Assembly (NCBI GenBank): GCA_003135595.1
Contig: PLCI01000184.1
Span: forward strand, 3,690 to 9,191
DNA length: 5,502 nucleotides
Reading direction: 5' to 3'
From: Acidimicrobiaceae bacterium
GTDB taxonomy: Bacteria > Actinomycetota > Acidimicrobiia > Acidimicrobiales > RAAP-2
This document shows, in pieces, positions 5,084-5,502 of this stretch. Under the pieces are notes generated by a model. It worked only from the letters and a program-made list of their open reading frames with translations, was not told the origin of the DNA and ran no database searches. A program made the position numbers and the translations under genes. The stretch's first letter is position 1. Every line of letters begins with the position of its first letter.

Positions 5084-5502
5084 GTGGGCCAGGTGGCCGT
5101 GCTGTTCGGCGGGCCCGCTCCCGAGCACGACGTCAGCATCCTCACCGGCCTCCAGGCCACGCGCGAGCTCGCTGCAGCCGGCCGCTCGGTCGTCGCGATC
5201 TACTGGTCCAAGGCGGGGTCGTTCCACTCGGTCGAGCCCGCCGCAGAGGCAGCCGCGTTCGTGGAGGGCGTGCCCAAGGGCGCCGAGCCGCTCGTGCTCC
5301 AGGCCGGCAAGGAGGGCGGGTTCTCGGGGGTGGCGCGCCTCGGGCGGGGCCGCGGCCTCGCGCTCGACGCGGTCATCCTCTGCACGCACGGCGGCCCGGG
5401 CGAGGACGGCTCGCTGCAGGGCGCCCTCGACCTCGCCGGGGTCGCCTACACAGGCCCGAGCGTCGCGGGCGCCGCGCTCGGGATGGACAAGCTCGCCTTC
5501 AC
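5084..5502 (+). CDS. ddl: D-alanine--D-alanine ligase, N-terminal 139 codons (C-terminal part beyond the right edge)
   Basis: Ddl is a cytoplasmic ATP-grasp enzyme joining two D-alanines; the dipeptide is the substrate of MurF, encoded just upstream. From the GTG the protein opens with VAVLFGGPAPEHDVS (4-18), the standard Ddl beginning, in which Glu14 fits the conserved glutamate that binds the first D-Ala. THGGPGEDGSLQG (101-113) and YTGPSVAGAALGMDK (122-136) are the conserved end of the N-terminal domain and the entry to the ATP-grasp part, with Lys136 probably binding ATP. Ddl proteins have about 300-370 residues, so more than half is missing, including the region that separates D-Ala-D-Ala from D-Ala-D-Lac ligases. 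The start is set by the strong ribosome site and by fit to the family. A TTG at 5048 would add twelve residues with no family match. Confidence 0.92.
   Translation, partial: MGQVAVLFGGPAPEHDVSILTGLQATRELAAAGRSVVAIYWSKAGSFHSVEPAAEAAAFVEGVPKGAEPLVLQAGKEGGFSGVARLGRGRGLALDAVILCTHGGPGEDGSLQGALDLAGVAYTGPSVAGAALGMDKLAF

Overview
The window is GC-rich (about 70%) and densely coding. Codon use, protein sequences and the signals at the gene starts suggest an actinobacterium. The Acidimicrobiia are my best guess, but this is an inference from style and not from any marker gene. No rRNA, tRNA, CRISPR array, mobile element or sign of recent transfer is visible, and no gene-free stretch exceeds 170 bases.

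Layout. Minus strand, reading leftwards: a short UvrD/PcrA-type superfamily 1A helicase (2673 to 1129), a 168-base gap with a GC hairpin and a 9-bp inverted repeat, then a GlcD-type FAD-linked oxidase (960 to the left edge, C-terminal part missing). Plus strand, reading rightwards from an 84-base divergent promoter region: an alpha/beta hydrolase (2758-3522), a membrane-anchored MurF-like Mur ligase (3552-5051), and the first 139 codons of a D-alanine--D-alanine ligase (5084 to the right edge).

How the genes work together. The plus-strand trio looks like one operon. Ddl makes D-Ala-D-Ala and MurF-type ligases attach that dipeptide to the peptidoglycan stem peptide, so these two genes form a functional pair. 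The hydrolase leads the operon with no known place in the pathway. The helicase and the oxidase have no evident link to each other or to the cell-wall genes.

Most notable points. (1) All three genes that begin a transcription unit have a TANNNT box exactly 6 or 7 bases before the start codon and no well-spaced Shine-Dalgarno sequence, which points to leaderless mRNAs; the internal gene ddl instead has a perfect AAGGAGG. (2) The helicase lacks essentially the whole 2B subdomain. (3) The Mur ligase has a multi-helix membrane domain where MurF normally has its UDP-substrate domain. (4) That ligase may start at a CTG codon overlapping the hydrolase stop codon, which would complete its first membrane helix. 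None of this amounts to a clearly new system; the cell-wall operon is the part most worth following up.
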